Part shown: one piece after another, positions 36,146 through 49,061 of the stretch
How the letters are laid out: the number at the start of each line of letters is the position of its first letter
Numbering within the stretch: position 1 is the first letter of the stretch
DNA from: Inia geoffrensis
Taxonomy: Eukaryota > Chordata > Mammalia > Artiodactyla > Iniidae
Assembly: GCA_036417435.1 (NCBI GenBank)
Contig: CM070918.1
Location: 33,115,523 to 33,179,522 of the forward strand
Reading direction: 5' to 3'
Length of the DNA stretch: 64,000 bases
Translations under genes and position numbers: made by a program
Notes under the pieces: generated by a model
What the model was told of the DNA's origin: nothing
What the model saw: only the letters and a program-made list of their open reading frames with translations
Database searches by the model: none

Positions 36146-38099
36146 CCGCTTTTTTTGTCTTGTATTTGGAGAGTACTTAAAGAAGTATCTTTATGTCTGA
36201 AGTTAAAATCTGAATAACTAAGTGGGAAGAATGGTCCTCTGCTTAGCTTGCAAGCTTTAGTGTATTTGCAAAAGAAGAATAACTTTATTAGAATTATTAT
36301 TTACTTTTTATCAAGACAAGCCAACAGTGGTAATTTCTCCTTAGTGATGTAATCGGAAAAGGAAACTTGTGAACATAAAATACACATATTGAAATAAGAT
36401 TAAATGCATGATGATGAAGTTACACCGTTTTGCTCAATACCTCAATCAGGAAATTTTGATAATAAAGAGTGTGTATTGACTCTCCGGAATCCTGGGAATG
36501 GATAAATGAAAGCAAAAAAGAAATATCTACTTTGTATTATAGACCCATAAAATAGTTATTAAATAACTTATTCTTTTAGGTATTTTTTAGGTACCTTTAC
36601 CTTTTCATCACTGCTAGGCAAAACTAATAGTTCCTATAGCTGCGTCAGCAGCTAAGGGATTTCTATTGTTGTTGTTGTTAAAGTAATATATCATGTCTTG
36701 TATGATTCAGTTGTGGCTGCGCAAGGGGAAGTGTTTAATGTTTGTTTATGCAGCACTTGCTGTGGAAACCACAGAGATCCAGAGAGGGACAGTGGAGAGC
36801 TAAGGATAATTAAATGGACAGTCACTGTAGGTCACTTACTGATGTCTTTACTGCAGCACCATGTACATTCTGCTTTCCCATGGCAGGTTGTTTGATCATG
36901 GTTTAATAGTTAAAGCTTTGTAAAATTACAAAGAAGTCAGAAATCCTACTGGCCTCGAGTGTTATTATTTACAGTTGGACTGCTAGCAGGAAAGTGCTTA
37001 GTTTGATCAGACCGATGCTAAGCTGGGCAAGACACGTGGTGAAATCTCAGAGCTCTGTCCTCTGACCTTGGAGTAGACTACTAAGGTATCAAATTTCCAG
37101 GTGGAAAGTTCCCTGAAGATGGAAACATGATTGAGAGAATTTGACTTTTTCAACTAAACAGGTGTGGCCAAGAGGAGAGTTTTTCTCCTCTTGGAAATGT
37201 AAGGGGTCCATGATTAGGTCCTTGGAGCTAGAATGAAGGTACAATGTCAGTGAAAGAGTTTTAATTAATCTGTTATCTCTCTTATGGTTTGGAATGGTAT
37301 TGCCCTTGCTCTTGTATTCACTTAAAAAATTATGGGCAGTACTTTGACTGTGGAGAAGAATCTTGGGTAAGTGATTATCTCTCTTTTCAGTAGAATATGT
37401 AGAGGTGGCTCAAGGAAATTTTAGCTTATAAAGCAGCTGCTCCAAATGAAGTCCAAAGACGTTAGAATTCTTGTAAGTCATTAACCCTGAGTGAAGAACC
37501 TAACCTTTTGTTAAAGGTACTTATTGCTTTGATATTAATATTATATTCTTCACATGTGTAAACTGCCCTTCCCCCAAAGTTCCAGTCCATTCCCCAATGA
37601 ATTCCCGACCTTTATTTCTTTTTAGATCCTGTTTAGCTGCTTTTTATCATAGAAATTTTTCTTTTCAGGAAACTTTCTTCCCTTTTGAAACTTGGTCTAC
37701 ATTCTTAAAACTGATGATTGTAGGCAGGAACTTAAGATCAAGTTGGTGAGGTAAATAGGTCTTGATATTCAAATTATTATCTGAAGAGCTAAAGTATATA
37801 TTTTTATACCTGTGGTTTTACTTACTTAAAAAAATTTTGCCTCAAAGAGTAATTTATGAGATCAAGGAATGCTAACTTGGTGGAATACTTGGGAAAGTAT
37901 GAGGTGTAGGGAAAGGTGCTGTCTTAGGGAGGACATTTAAAAAGTGCTGAAAAATGTAGTTTTATAGCTTGATGCTAGAGAGGTGAACTCCTCTCTTGCA
38001 TCAATTTTTTAGAAAGGTGCTCATAATGAAAGAATGAAGGAGAAATGAATTCTAACTAATCAACTTGCATAAGACCCAGATTCATTGTCTTTACATGGA
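36146..38099. other. Intronic stretch without recognised gene
   Basis: No exon or confidently named repeat was seen. A TTG run lies at 36667-36679. Confidence 0.5.
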
Positions 38100-38520
38100 C
38101 ACAAGTATAGATTCTTAGATTTAGAACAGCAAAAAACAAAAAAACACACACACACACACACAAAAGACAAAAGACATGAGCAAGCATTTCACAAAAGAGC
38201 TACTGCAAATGGCAGTTAACGTATGAGAAGTTACTCAACCTGAATAACAATCGAAGAAAAATAAATTAGGATGAACTTTTTTCATTTATCAACTTGCTGA
38301 AGATTTAAAAGTTTGATAATAACTGGTATTTGAGTATATGAAGAAATGGTTATTGTCTATTGAGGGGATGAAATGGATACCGTTTTCCTGGAGGGCAGTT
38401 TCACAATCTGAATCAAGAGGCTTTAAGAGAGCATACCTTTTGACCTAGTGAGTCTCTTGCAAAGAATTTTTATCATAAAGAAATCATCTGTGCCTTCTTG
38501 TTAAATGGTGCAGTTAAGCT
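38100..38520 (+). repeat. Old LINE-1 3'-region fragment
   Basis: After an (AC)n patch (38144-38162), the text 'aacttgctgaagatttaaaa' to 'taccttttgacctagtgagt' follows the L1 3' region in the sense orientation, heavily diverged. Confidence 0.6.
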
Positions 38521-39149
38521 CACAGTTTATGTATGCCTTCTGCTCCAAACAATGTCAATGACAGATAACACATTGAAAGAATAAAGGGTAATAAAAGTCA
38601 TAGCTGGGCTTACAGGGAGGGTATTGTTGACCGGAAAGAGAACAAAACGTAAAGGGATAAGCTGGACTGAAACTATGTACCTGCAGGGCTTCTGGTGTGG
38701 AAACAAAAAGTGAATTTAGGTCCTATGGGTCATAGGGACTAGGCTTTACCACTTGAGATGGGACCAGAACTACGCTTACTGTGTGAAGCTAGGGGTGGAG
38801 GTGGAGTTGTACTTCTTGTAGAAGGAGACTGAAAAAAGACCACGGTGTCAGGAACATAGCTTATATGGAGCTAGGGGTTTTGTGGGACAGAAGATAGGTA
38901 AACCTTCAAGAGTAGAAATTGAATCAGACTGATTGATTGTGGAGTGATGGGGGGAGAGAATGTGGTGCTCCAGATCACCATTTGTGAGGCTTGGTCCTGG
39001 ACTGGTGGTATAGGGTCCTAGCGGAGGAAACTGCTGAACCACTGTGGAGGGAAAGGGGAGCACATGTGGAGGTGGGGGGGGGGAAGAAGCAAAGACAAAA
39101 AAACTGTCCACTCAGACTTAACCTTCAAAACAAAATACTGAAATAATTA

Positions 39150-40460
39150 AGGAAAACAAGTGCAAAGAGAATCAACAATGTGAATAAAAATTCATTCCAG
39201 ATGAGATTAATTTTATGGAAAAGTCAGTCAAAGACTGAAATAATCATGTACAAGAAATTCAAAGGGATAAGAAAAGGCATCACATTGATAAAAATGAGAT
39301 TTAAAAATGCCCCCCAATGCAGAAATGGAACAGGAGCAGCTTTACATGAAAAAGAGCCAGGTACAAATTTTGGAAAGGAAAAGTATAGTCATAGAAATAA
39401 TAAACTCAGTAGATGGGATGAACTTTAGCCCTGATACAACTAGAAAGGGAATTGATGAATTGGGGGAGACTACTGAGGAATTCACCCACAATGTAGCATA
39501 AAGAGAGAAAAGATTGAAAAAAAAGAGAGAGCAGTTGGGAGACTTGGAGGATAGATTGAGAGATTCCACCAAATGTCTAATAGTAGTTCCAGAAAAGCAG
39601 AATGAAGATTATGATGGAGAAACAAAATCTGAAGAAGCAAGAGTTGAGAATTTTCCTTATTTAAAGAAAGACATGAGTCTGATACTCCGAGCAAAACCAT
39701 CATGTTGAAACTGGAATGTGAGGGATGTCAAGAAAAAAAAAAAAATCCCTAAGAGATTCATACTCCAAAAATGCAGTTTATATACAAAAAGAAGGCCCTT
39801 GTTAGTAACAGTAGATGCTAGAAGACAGGGGAATAAAGTGTTCCAAGTGCTAAGGGAAGATTATAGTTAATTTCAATTTTTAAAATCCAAGTAGCGTTTG
39901 ATTCAAGCATGAGGAAAAAGTACAGATATTTTCGGCCATAAAAAAGGGGCTTTTTTATGTGGGCTTCCCTGGTGGTGCAGTGGTTGAGGGTCTGCCTGCC
40001 GATGCAGGGGATGTGGGTCCGTGCCCCGGTCCGAGAAGATCCCACATGCCGCGGAGCGGCTGGGCCCTTGAGCCATGGCCGCTGAGCCTGCGCGTCCGGA
40101 GCCTGTGCTCCGCAACGGGAGAAGCCACAACGGTGAGAGGCCCGTGTACCACAAAAAAAAAAGAAGAAAGACTAGGAGAGTTACCCTCTGACTCTCACTA
40201 GGAAAACTGTTATATGTTGCAATTTAACAAGAAGAAAAGTGAACGCAGAGGGAAGGTTTTTAATACAAGAAAAAAGGGTGAGCATAGAAATTGATAAAAC
40301 GTATTGGAAAATTCACTTAATTATTGGTTTAAAATACTACTTTTCTGTTTTACAGTAAATACAAAATCAGAGCTGTAGATAACAATTATTAATGAGAATG
40401 TGAGAAAGGAGGAAGTAAACCATGTGATCTGATATCAGAGACTCTAAAGAAGACACATTA
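39150..40460 (+). repeat. LINE-1/HAL1 ORF1-like segment, sense
   Basis: The frames at 39180-39708 contain lysine/glutamate-rich coiled-coil-like peptides (e.g. MKKKREQLGDLEDRLRDSTK). This matches the ORF1 region of L1/HAL1 followed by 'cagtagatgctagaagacag'. Stops and frameshifts break the frame, so it is a relic. A CHR SINE is inserted at 39961-40170. Confidence 0.65.
39961..40170 (+). mobile_element. CHR-type SINE, short form
   Basis: Sense copy with A box ctggtggtgcagtggttg, a degenerate B box gggtccgtgcccc, and an A-rich tail at 40152-40170. The tRNA-like head is not a functional tRNA gene. Confidence 0.95.
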
Positions 40461-42092
40461 CTGGTATCACTAAGAATAATATGAAAATATGATACATTTG
40501 AGAACTAAGTTACGTGAAATAGATATTTAGAAAAATATACATTACTTAAATTGCCTCAAGCAGTAGAAAGTCTGACTAAAGCAATGCAGGAAACTGAATG
40601 ATAATCCAAAGTTTATGCCCCGGATGACAACAGGTCCAATGTTGCATATGCCATATTACCCTCACTTTCCCCCTTCTCTTTTTAAAAAACGTTTTCGTGA
40701 TAAGTGTTCACACGTGTATATACTTTTTAAACCACCACCAGAATCAAAATGCTGCACATATTCATTACACCCTATAGTTTCTTTGTGCCTCTTGGTAATC
40801 CTTCCCTCTTCCTTTCAACCCTGGCCCCAGGCAACCACTGATCTGCTTTCTGTCACTATTGATTAATTTGCATTTTCTAGAGTTTTGCATGAATGGAATC
40901 ATGAAGTATGTACTCTTTGATTTGGCATGGCTTCCTTCACTCAGCATAGGGTTTTGAGATTTACCCACGTTGTGATGTATCAGTAGTTTATTCCTTTTTA
41001 TCACTGAGTGGTGAATTTTTGTATTGATATACCACAATTTCTTTTCCTGTTTTTCAATATACTACAATTTTTTTTAATCTCTTCACTTGTTAATGGACAT
41101 TTGGGTTAATCCCAATGGGTTGGCAGTTACAAGTGAAGCTGCTATGAACAGTTTTGTACACGTTTTTGTATGGACATGTGCTGTCATGTTGCAGGTATAT
41201 ACCTTAACTTTTTAAGAAATGGGCAGGTTGTCTTCCAAAGTGGTTGGAACATGTTATTTTCATGAGAGCAGTGTATTAGAGTTCTAGCTTTGAGAGTCTT
41301 GAAAGTAGAAGTTGGTGAATTTGATGGTTTAGTTTATTTTTCTTTTATGGATTGTGCTTTTGGTTTCATATCTAAGAAAACTTTGCCTTTGATTACCCTA
41401 AAGACTCAAAGAATTTGTTATATGTTTTTCTACTAGTGTTGTAGTTTAGGTTTTATATTTATATTTTTGGTTGGGTTTTATATATTTATTCATTTAGAGT
41501 TAATTTTTATATATAGTACAAGTTGTGGATTAATTCTTTTGTTTTTTAAATATGGATATCTAATTCTTCAAGTACTATTTGTTGAAAAGATTTTCTTTTT
41601 CTGTTGAATTAACTGTGAATCTTTGTCAAAAATCAATTGACCCTAAATAGGATGGACTATTTTTGGATTCTCTTGGTTACGTTTATTCCTACGTATTTTC
41701 CAGATATTTCATTGTTAGTGTAAAGAAGCACTATAGATTCCTGTGTGTTGATTTTTTTTATCCTGCAACCCTACAGAATTTGTCTATTAGTTCTAACAGT
41801 TTCTGGTGGAGTGTTTAGGATCTTCTGTACATAAGGTCATATCATCTGCAGAGACAGCTTTACTTCTTCCTTTTCAATTTGGATGTCTATTATTTCTTTC
41901 TCTTGCCTAATTGCTTTGGCTATGGCTTCCAGTATCATGCTGTGAATAGGAGTGGTGAGAGTGGGTACCCTTGTCATGATCTTAGAAGAAAAGCTCTGAA
42001 CCTTTAGGATGATGTAGCTGTGGGGTTGTCCTATATGGCTTTTATTCTGTTGAGGTACATTCCTTCTATACCCAATTTTTTGAAGAGTTTTT

Positions 42093-42332
42093 TTTGTTTT
42101 GTTTTGTTTTTTACTTTTTAAAAAATTTTTTTTATTTTTTGCGGTACGCGGGCCTCTCACTGCTGTGGCCTCTCCCGCTGTGGAGCACAGGCTCCGGACG
42201 CGCAGGCTCAGAGGCCATGGCTCACAGGCCCAGCCGCTCCGCGGCATGTGGGATTCTCCTGGACCCGGGCACGAACCCGCGTCCCCTGCATCGGCAGGCG
42301 GACTCTCAACCACTGCCCCACCAGGGAAGCCC
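42093..42332 (-). mobile_element. CHR-type SINE inserted in LINE-1
   Basis: Antisense short-form copy with a 12-bp target duplication, tgaagagttttt, at 42081-42092 and 42333-42344. On the - strand the insertion keeps a frame open through the host L1 RT fragment, giving a fortuitous 188-codon ORF. Confidence 0.95.
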
Positions 42333-43633
42333 TGAAGAGTTTTTATAATGCAGGGATGTTGTATTTTGTCAAATTCTTTTTCGGCATCTATTGAAATCAT
42401 CATATAATTTTTATCTTTTATTCTATCAGAGACTGATAGAATAAATTAATGTGGTGTATTACATTTATTGATTTGCATATGCTGAACCACCCTTGCATCT
42501 GAGGGGTAAACCCTATTAGGTCATAGTGTATGATCTTTTTAATGTGCTGTTGAATCTGGTTTGCTAATAATGAGTTTGGGAGTATTCCTTTTTCTTTAAT
42601 TTTTGCAAGAGTTTGAGAAGAGCATTAATTCTTCTTTAAATGTTTGATTCACCAGTGAAATCATCTTTGTTGGGAGGTTTTTGTTTACTCATTCAGTCTC
42701 CTTACTTGTTGTTATTGGTCTGTTCAGATTTTCTATTTCTTCATGATTCAGTCTTGGTAGATGAATGTTTCTAGGAATTTACCCACTTCTGTGTTATTCA
42801 GTTTGTTGGCATATAATTAGTCTTAGTAGTTCTACGATCCTTTGTATTTCTGTGTTATTATTTGTAATTTCTCTTTTTTCATTTATAATTTTATTTACAT
42901 CTTCTCCCTTTTTTTCTTAGTAAGCTAAAAGTTTGTCAATTTAGCATATCTTTTAAAAAAACCACTTGGTTTTATTGATTCTTTTTGTTTCTTTTTTTTT
43001 TTCTTTTCTTGTCTCTCATTTCTGTTCCGATCTTGGTTATTTCCTTCTTTCTGCTAACTGGAGCTTAGTTCATTCTTTTTCTAGTTCCTTTAGGGGTAAA
43101 GTTAAGCTTTTTATTGGAGAGCTTTTTGTTTTCTTAATGTATGCATTTATCACTATAAACTTCCTTCTCAGAAGTGCTTCACCTGCATCTCATAAGTTTT
43201 GGTATGTTGAGTTTCCATTTTTGTTTGTTTCAAGATAGTTTTAAAATTCTCTTTTTATAGCTTCTTTGATCTATTGGTTGTTCAGGCGTCCGTTTTTTAA
43301 TTTGCACATATTGGTGTATTTTCCAACTTTCCTTCTGTTACTGCTTTCCAGTTTCATACCATTGTAGTTGGAAAAGATACTTGGTATGATTTCAGTCCTC
43401 TTAAATTAGCTAAGACTTGTTTTGTGGCCTACCATACATCTGTCCTGAAGAATGTATTCTGGATGGAATGCTCTGTATATGTATGTTAAGTATTAAAGTA
43501 TACTTAAAGTATAGTTCATGTCCAATGTTTTCTTACTGATTTTCAGTTTGGATAGCCTGTTGTTGAAAGTGCAGTACTGAAGTCCCCACTATTATTGAAT
43601 TGTTGTCTGTTTTTCTCTTCCCATCTGTTAGTA

Positions 43634-43917
43634 CAGTTGACCCTTGAACCACATGGATTTGAACTGCACAGGTCTACTTTTATGCAGATTTTTTTCAATA
43701 AATATACAATCAGCCCTCCATATCCATGGGTTCTGCATTCACAGATTCAACCAAGCATGGATTGTGTACTAAGTTTGTAATCTGTGGTTGGTTGGTTGAA
43801 TCTCTGGATGTGGAACCCATGAGTACAGAGAGCCAACTGTGGGACTGGGCATACTCGGATTCTGGTTTCTGAGATGAGTGCTAGAACCAATCTCCCATGG
43901 ATACCAAGGGACGACTG
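43634..43917. mobile_element. Tigger-type DNA transposon inserted in LINE-1
   Basis: Inverted termini cagttgacccttg and caagggacgactg, flanked by TA on both sides (43632-43633 and 43918-43919), as expected for a Tc1/mariner insertion. The interior 'ccctccatatccatgggttc' is typical of the group. Confidence 0.9.
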
Positions 43918-44224
43918 TATTTGTTTAATATATTTAGGTGTTCCAATGTTGGGTATATATATATTTATGATTGTTATATCAGCTTGATGAATTTACCCAT
44001 CTATCATGGTATAATGACCTTCTTTATCTGTTGTTGCTGCTTTTGAGCTAAAGCCTATTTCATCTAAGTATAGCTACCCTATACCCTAAGTATAGCTCTC
44101 TTTTTGTGTTCTTAAATCTTAAGTGAGTCTTTTGTAGGCAGCAAAGAGTTGTGTATTGTATTTTTTTAAATCCATTTGGCTGCTCTGGGTCTTTTGTTTG
44201 GAGAATTTGATCCATTTACATTTA

Positions 44225-44562
44225 TTTATTTAAAAAAAATTTATTTATTTATTTATTTATGGCTGCGTTGGGTCTTCGTCGCTGTGCGTGGGCTTTCTCT
44301 AGTTGCGGCGAGTGGGGGCTACTCATTGTTGCGGTGTGTGGGCTTCTCACTGTGGTGGCTTCTCTTGTTGTGGAGCACGGGCTCTAGGTGCATGGGCTTC
44401 AGTAGCTGTGGCTCGAAGGCTCTAGAGTGCAAGGCACAGTAGTTGTGGCGCATGGGCTTAGTTGCTCCGCAGCATGTGGGATCTTCCCGGACATAGGGCT
44501 CGAACCCGTGTCTCCTGCATTGCCAGGTGGATTCTTAATCACTGCGCCACCAGGGAAGCCCC
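44225..44562 (-). mobile_element. CHR-family SINE, long form, inserted in LINE-1
   Basis: Antisense copy with a TTTA-rich tail at 44225-44261 and the head ccaccagggaagcccc. A 14-bp target duplication, tccatttacattta, lies at 44211-44224 and 44563-44576. Confidence 0.95.
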
Positions 44563-45961
44563 TCCATTTACATTTAGAATGATTATTAATAGGAAGGGAC
44601 TTACCAATGCCATCTTTTAAATTGTTTTCTGGCTGTTTTGTAGTGCCCATGTTCTTTTCTTCCTCTCTTGCTGTCTTCCTTTGCAATTGGTGATTTTCTC
44701 TAGTGGTATACTTTGATTCCTTTCTCTTCATGTTTGTGTATCAACTGTAGGGTTTGGCTTTATGGTTAACATGAGGTTTACATAAAACATCTTATAGATG
44801 TAACAATCTATCTTATGCTGATAGTTCCATATAAAAACTACCCTTTTATTCCTCCCCTTTTATTTTTCTGATGTCAAAATTTGCCTCTTTGTATTGTGTA
44901 TTCATTAGTAAATTATTGTAGGTATAGTTTAAAAATATGTTTACTAAACTATTTCAGTCTTTATATTAGAGATAAGTGGTTAGCACATCACCATGTTACA
45001 GTATCAGAGTTTTGATTTTTACTATGTATGTTATCAGTGTGTTGTATATTTCCGTTTATTTTTGTGTTATTAATTTAGTGTCCTTTCATTTCAGCTTACA
45101 GAATTCCTTTCAGCATTTCTTGTAAGGCATCTCTAGTAAAGACGAATTCCCTCAGCATTTGTTTGTCTGGGAAAGTCTTTATTTTTTCTCCATTTTCGAA
45201 GGACAACTTGGCCAAATAATTTCTTGGTTGGTAGTTTTTTTCTTTCAGCCCCTTGAATATATCATCCCACTGTCTCCTGGTCTGTACAGTTCCTGTTGAA
45301 AATCCAACAGCGTTATGGGGGTTCCCTTCTAGGTAATAGGCTTCTCTTGTTGCTTTTGAGATTCTCTTTTTTGTCTTCGAGTTTTGACAGTTTTATTGTA
45401 ATGTATTTTGGGTTAGATCTTTTGGGGTTGAATTTGTTTGGGGACCTATGAGTGTCATGAATTTGGATGGCCAGTTCCTTCCCTATATTTGGGAAGTTCT
45501 CAGCTATTACTTCTCTAAATATGCTTTCTGCCCCCTTCTCCCTCTCTTTCCCTTCTTGGACTCCCGAGGTTCACAGACTGCTTCTCTTGATGGTATCTTA
45601 TAGTTCACGTAGGCGTTCTTCACTGTTTTTCATTTTTTTCTTTGCTTTCCTCTGACCCGATAATTTTGGAAGTCCTGTTTTCTCTTCACAGATTCTTTCT
45701 TCTGTTTAATCCATTCTGCTGTTGATACTCTCTGTTGCACTTTTTATTTCATTCATAATTTCATACATTCAGCTGTATTTTTCAGCTCCATAATTTGTTT
45801 GGTTTCTTATCATTTCTGTCTCTTTGTTTAACTTCTCATTTTGTTTGTGAATTTTTTTCCTAAATTCTTTGAATTGTTTTACTGTTTTGAATTCTTTATT
45901 GGGCAAATCATAGACCTCCATGTCTTTGGAGTCAGTTACTGGAAAATTATTGCTATCCTTT

Positions 45962-46173
45962 TTTTTTTTTTTTTTTTTTTTGTGATACGCGTGCCTCTCA
46001 CTGTCGTGGCCTCTCCCGTTGCGGAGCATAGGCTCCGGATGCGCAGGCTCAGCGGCCATGGCTCACGGGCCCAGCCGCTCCGCGGCACGTGGGATCTTCC
46101 CAGACCGGGGCACGAACCTGCGTCCCCTGCATCGGCAGGCGGACTCTCAACCACTGCGCCACCAGGGAAGCCC
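45962..46173 (-). mobile_element. CHR-type SINE, short form, inserted in LINE-1
   Basis: Antisense copy with a T-run of about 23 and a 14-bp target duplication, tattgctatccttt, at 45948-45961 and 46174-46187. Confidence 0.95.
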
Positions 46174-47676
46174 TATTGCTATCCTTTGATGGTGTCCTGT
46201 TACCTTGATTTTTCATATTCCTTGAAGTCTTACATTTGCTGTCTTTGCATTTGAAGTAGCACTCACTTCCTCTAGTCTTAACTGACTGACTTCCAGAGAG
46301 AAATTCCTCCTGTCTGCCATGATAGGTATTCTGAGGCTCTCTCAAACCTTCTTAGATACCCCTGTCCCACATTTCTTGCTCCCTCTTGTGGCAGAATTCT
46401 TAAGCTTGTATACCTTCTCTCAGTCCTGCAAAGCACCAGGCTGAGTATTGACAGCCTCCCTTTTGCTTTTCCAAGGGCAGTGCTGAATGCTCAGATATGT
46501 GGTCTCTCTCCAGTCCACAGATTCAGAATAGCTTTCTGAGCATGCTCACTAGAGAGCATGCAAAAGCTTGCTCTCACCACCATCACGAGTGTGCATACCT
46601 GCCACAGAATGGGAGAATGGAAGTGTTTGTGAGTGAAGCTTACGGAGAACTGGCAGTGCCCATGCTCCAGTTGGGGGATCAGCAGATGGGACAACCCTAG
46701 TGTCTTGTGAGTGGGCCCCTTGATGGAGTCCATGATGTGGTTAATAGGATATATGTCCCTTTAATACATTCATTCCAATCCCTGGCTGCTGTTCTCTCGG
46801 CCTCTCATGCTCCCCCCCCCACCCCAGTCATGCAGCTTATGATTAAGTGAGAGAGAAATGTGCCTCTTTGGTAGCACCCCACACAGCTAGAGGAGCTGGC
46901 TACCCACTCACACGGTTTCACTTTTACTGTGGGAGAAATCTCGGGCCAAGACGGATTCTCTTAGCACTGAGCTGTTCTCCCTTGTGGGAGGGGTGACGTT
47001 GGTACGTCAAACCATTCCTCTTACTCTCTCCAGTGTGTCCACTCTTGGATATTTTTGCTCAAACACTGTGCTGGAACTTCTCCACTGAACTCCTCGACTT
47101 CCACAAAGGCTTTCTTTTCTGTGGGTGATTGTCTAAGTCGGTGTTCTCCAGGGCCTCCTGGACCTTGGCTGAGAGGAGCTGGAGCCCGTTCCTGGGCCAT
47201 TTCAGGGTCCACAGCTGGGATTGAGGTCTGTTTGCCTATTTCCTGACTCACAGGTTGACAAGACTTCTCCTGGGTCCCTGGAGTGTGGTGCTGGATCCCA
47301 CAGCTCCCACAGAAGACACTTTTGTCTGTGGTTGGATGCCAGGTTGTTTTTGTTGAGGGGGGGCATACAATCAAGTGACGTCTTACTCGGCCATGTTCCT
47401 GACATCGTTCTCCCCCAGGCAACATGTTTTTTTTAATGATTTGAATCCTTTTCAATATAGTGATATCAAGATATGGTCTATCTTGGCAAATGTTCTATGT
47501 GTATTTGAAACAAATGTGTATTTTGCTGTTTGGTTAACTGTTATATAAATGTCAATTAGGTCAAGTTAGTTTATGGTGTTGTTCAGGTCTTCTGTATTCT
47601 TACTAAGTGTTCCGAGTACTTGTTCTGGCAATTATTGAGAGAGGGGTGATATTGACTGTAATTGTGGAATCATCTA

Positions 47677-47822
47677 CTGTTGGCCCTTGGACAACATGGG
47701 TCTGAACTGTGTGGGTCCACTTACAATGTGGATAGTTTTCAATTGCAAATACTATAGTACTACATGATTCTTGGTTGGTTAAATCTGGAAGCGGAGGAAC
47801 CGCGGATACAGAAGGCCGACTA
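47677..47822. mobile_element. Tigger-type fragment
   Basis: 'ctgttggcccttggacaaca' at the left and 'cgcggatacagaaggccgac' at the right are the termini of the same transposon group as at 43634, with most of the interior lost. Confidence 0.78.
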
Positions 47823-48118
47823 TAGGTTATATGTGGATTAACCCCTGTGTTGTTCAGTGGTCAAGCATATTTCTGTTCGCTAGTCTATCAATTTTTGCTT
47901 AATGTATTTGATAGATCTGTTATTACTTGCATAGATATTTAAGACTGGTATGTTTTCTTGATGAATTGATTCCTTTATGATTGTGAAATGACTCTTTTTG
48001 CCTCTAATAATATTTTTTGCTCTGAAATCTATTTTGTCTAGTGTCAGTATAGCTACTTCAACTTTCTTTTGATTAGTATTACTGTGATAAATATTTTTTT
48101 TCATCCTTTTACTTTTAA

Positions 48119-48174
48119 AAATCTTTTTAAAGTGTACAGTTTTGTGGCATTAAGTACATTCACATTGTTGTGTC
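48119..48174 (-). mobile_element. 56-bp LINE-1 3'-end insertion
   Basis: 'tttgtggcattaagtacatt' is antisense old L1 3' sequence (compare 33690-33710). It is bracketed by a perfect 17-bp duplication, catccttttacttttaa, at 48102-48118 and 48175-48191. Confidence 0.88.
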
Positions 48175-48853
48175 CATCCTTTTACTTTTAATTTATTTGT
48201 TTCTTTATACTTGAGGTCAATATCTTATAGGCAGGATATAGTTGGATATTGATTTTTAGAATTTAATCTGACAGTCTCCTCTTTCTAACTGAATTGTTTA
48301 GACTATTTACATTAAATGTGATTGTTTATATGGTTGGATTTAATTCTGCCAGTTTACTTTTTGCCCTTTGTTCTCTTTTATTCTCTGTTTTTTTGGTTTG
48401 ATTTTTCATGGTTCTGTTTTATCTCCCTTGTTGGCTAGTCTCCTGTAACTCTTTGTTGTTACATTATGGTTGTTTTAGGGTTTCTAGTATCCATCTTTAT
48501 CTTAATAGATTCTTCCTTGAAGTAGTACTATTACACTTCACATGTAGTTTAAGAACCTTACAATATACTTCTGCTCTGCTTTAACTGTTGTGTTATTGTT
48601 ATTATATGTTTCATTTCTACACATATTATAAACCCAGCAATGTACTATTATTTTTGCTTTAAATAGTTGTCTTTTATAAAGATTATATAGTAAGGAATAA
48701 AGTCTTTTCTATTTCAAATGTAGTTATTATGTGTGATGCTTTTTATTCCCCTGTGAAGACTCAGATTTATCTAGTATCATTTTCTTCCTATCTGATGGTC
48801 TTCCTTTATCATTTCTTACCATGATGCGCTGCTGGTGTTGAATTTCTACTTTT

Positions 48854-49061
48854 TTTTTTTTTTTTTCGCTGTACGTGGGCCTCTCACCATTGTGGCCTCT
48901 CCCGCTGCGGAGCACAGGCTCCGGACGTGCAGGCTCAGCGGCCATGGCCCACGGGCCCAGCCGCTCTGCGGCATGTGGGATCCTCGCGGACCGGGGCATG
49001 AACCCGTGTCCCCTGCATCGGCAGGCGGACTCCCAACCACTGCGCCACCAGGGAAGCCCCA
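48854..49061 (-). mobile_element. CHR-type SINE, short form
   Basis: Antisense copy with a 14-bp target duplication, gaatttctactttt, at 48840-48853 and 49062-49075. Confidence 0.95.

Larger units (their letters stand above)
40690..47440 (-). repeat. Long antisense LINE-1 block
   Basis: Starting from a 3' UTR-like end ('tgaatggaatcatgaagtat'), the block runs through ORF2 in antisense. 'tccagtatcatgctgtgaat', 'ttgcatatgctgaaccaccc' and the - strand peptide MMISIDAEKEFDKI (RT-domain region) place it. It then continues into ORF1/5' UTR-like sequence. All frames are broken. Younger elements interrupt it: SINEs at 42093-42332, 44225-44562 and 45962-46173, and a Tigger at 43634-43917. It may comprise more than one old L1 copy. 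Confidence 0.8.

Noticed and set aside
39961..40030. tRNA-like sequence with A and B boxes
   Set aside because: It is the head of a CHR SINE. No cloverleaf with intact acceptor and anticodon arms was seen, so no tRNA gene is called here or at the other SINEs.
47021..47455. 144-codon frame on the - strand
   Set aside because: It lies in the 5' UTR/ORF1-like part of the antisense L1 block and has no recognised domain.
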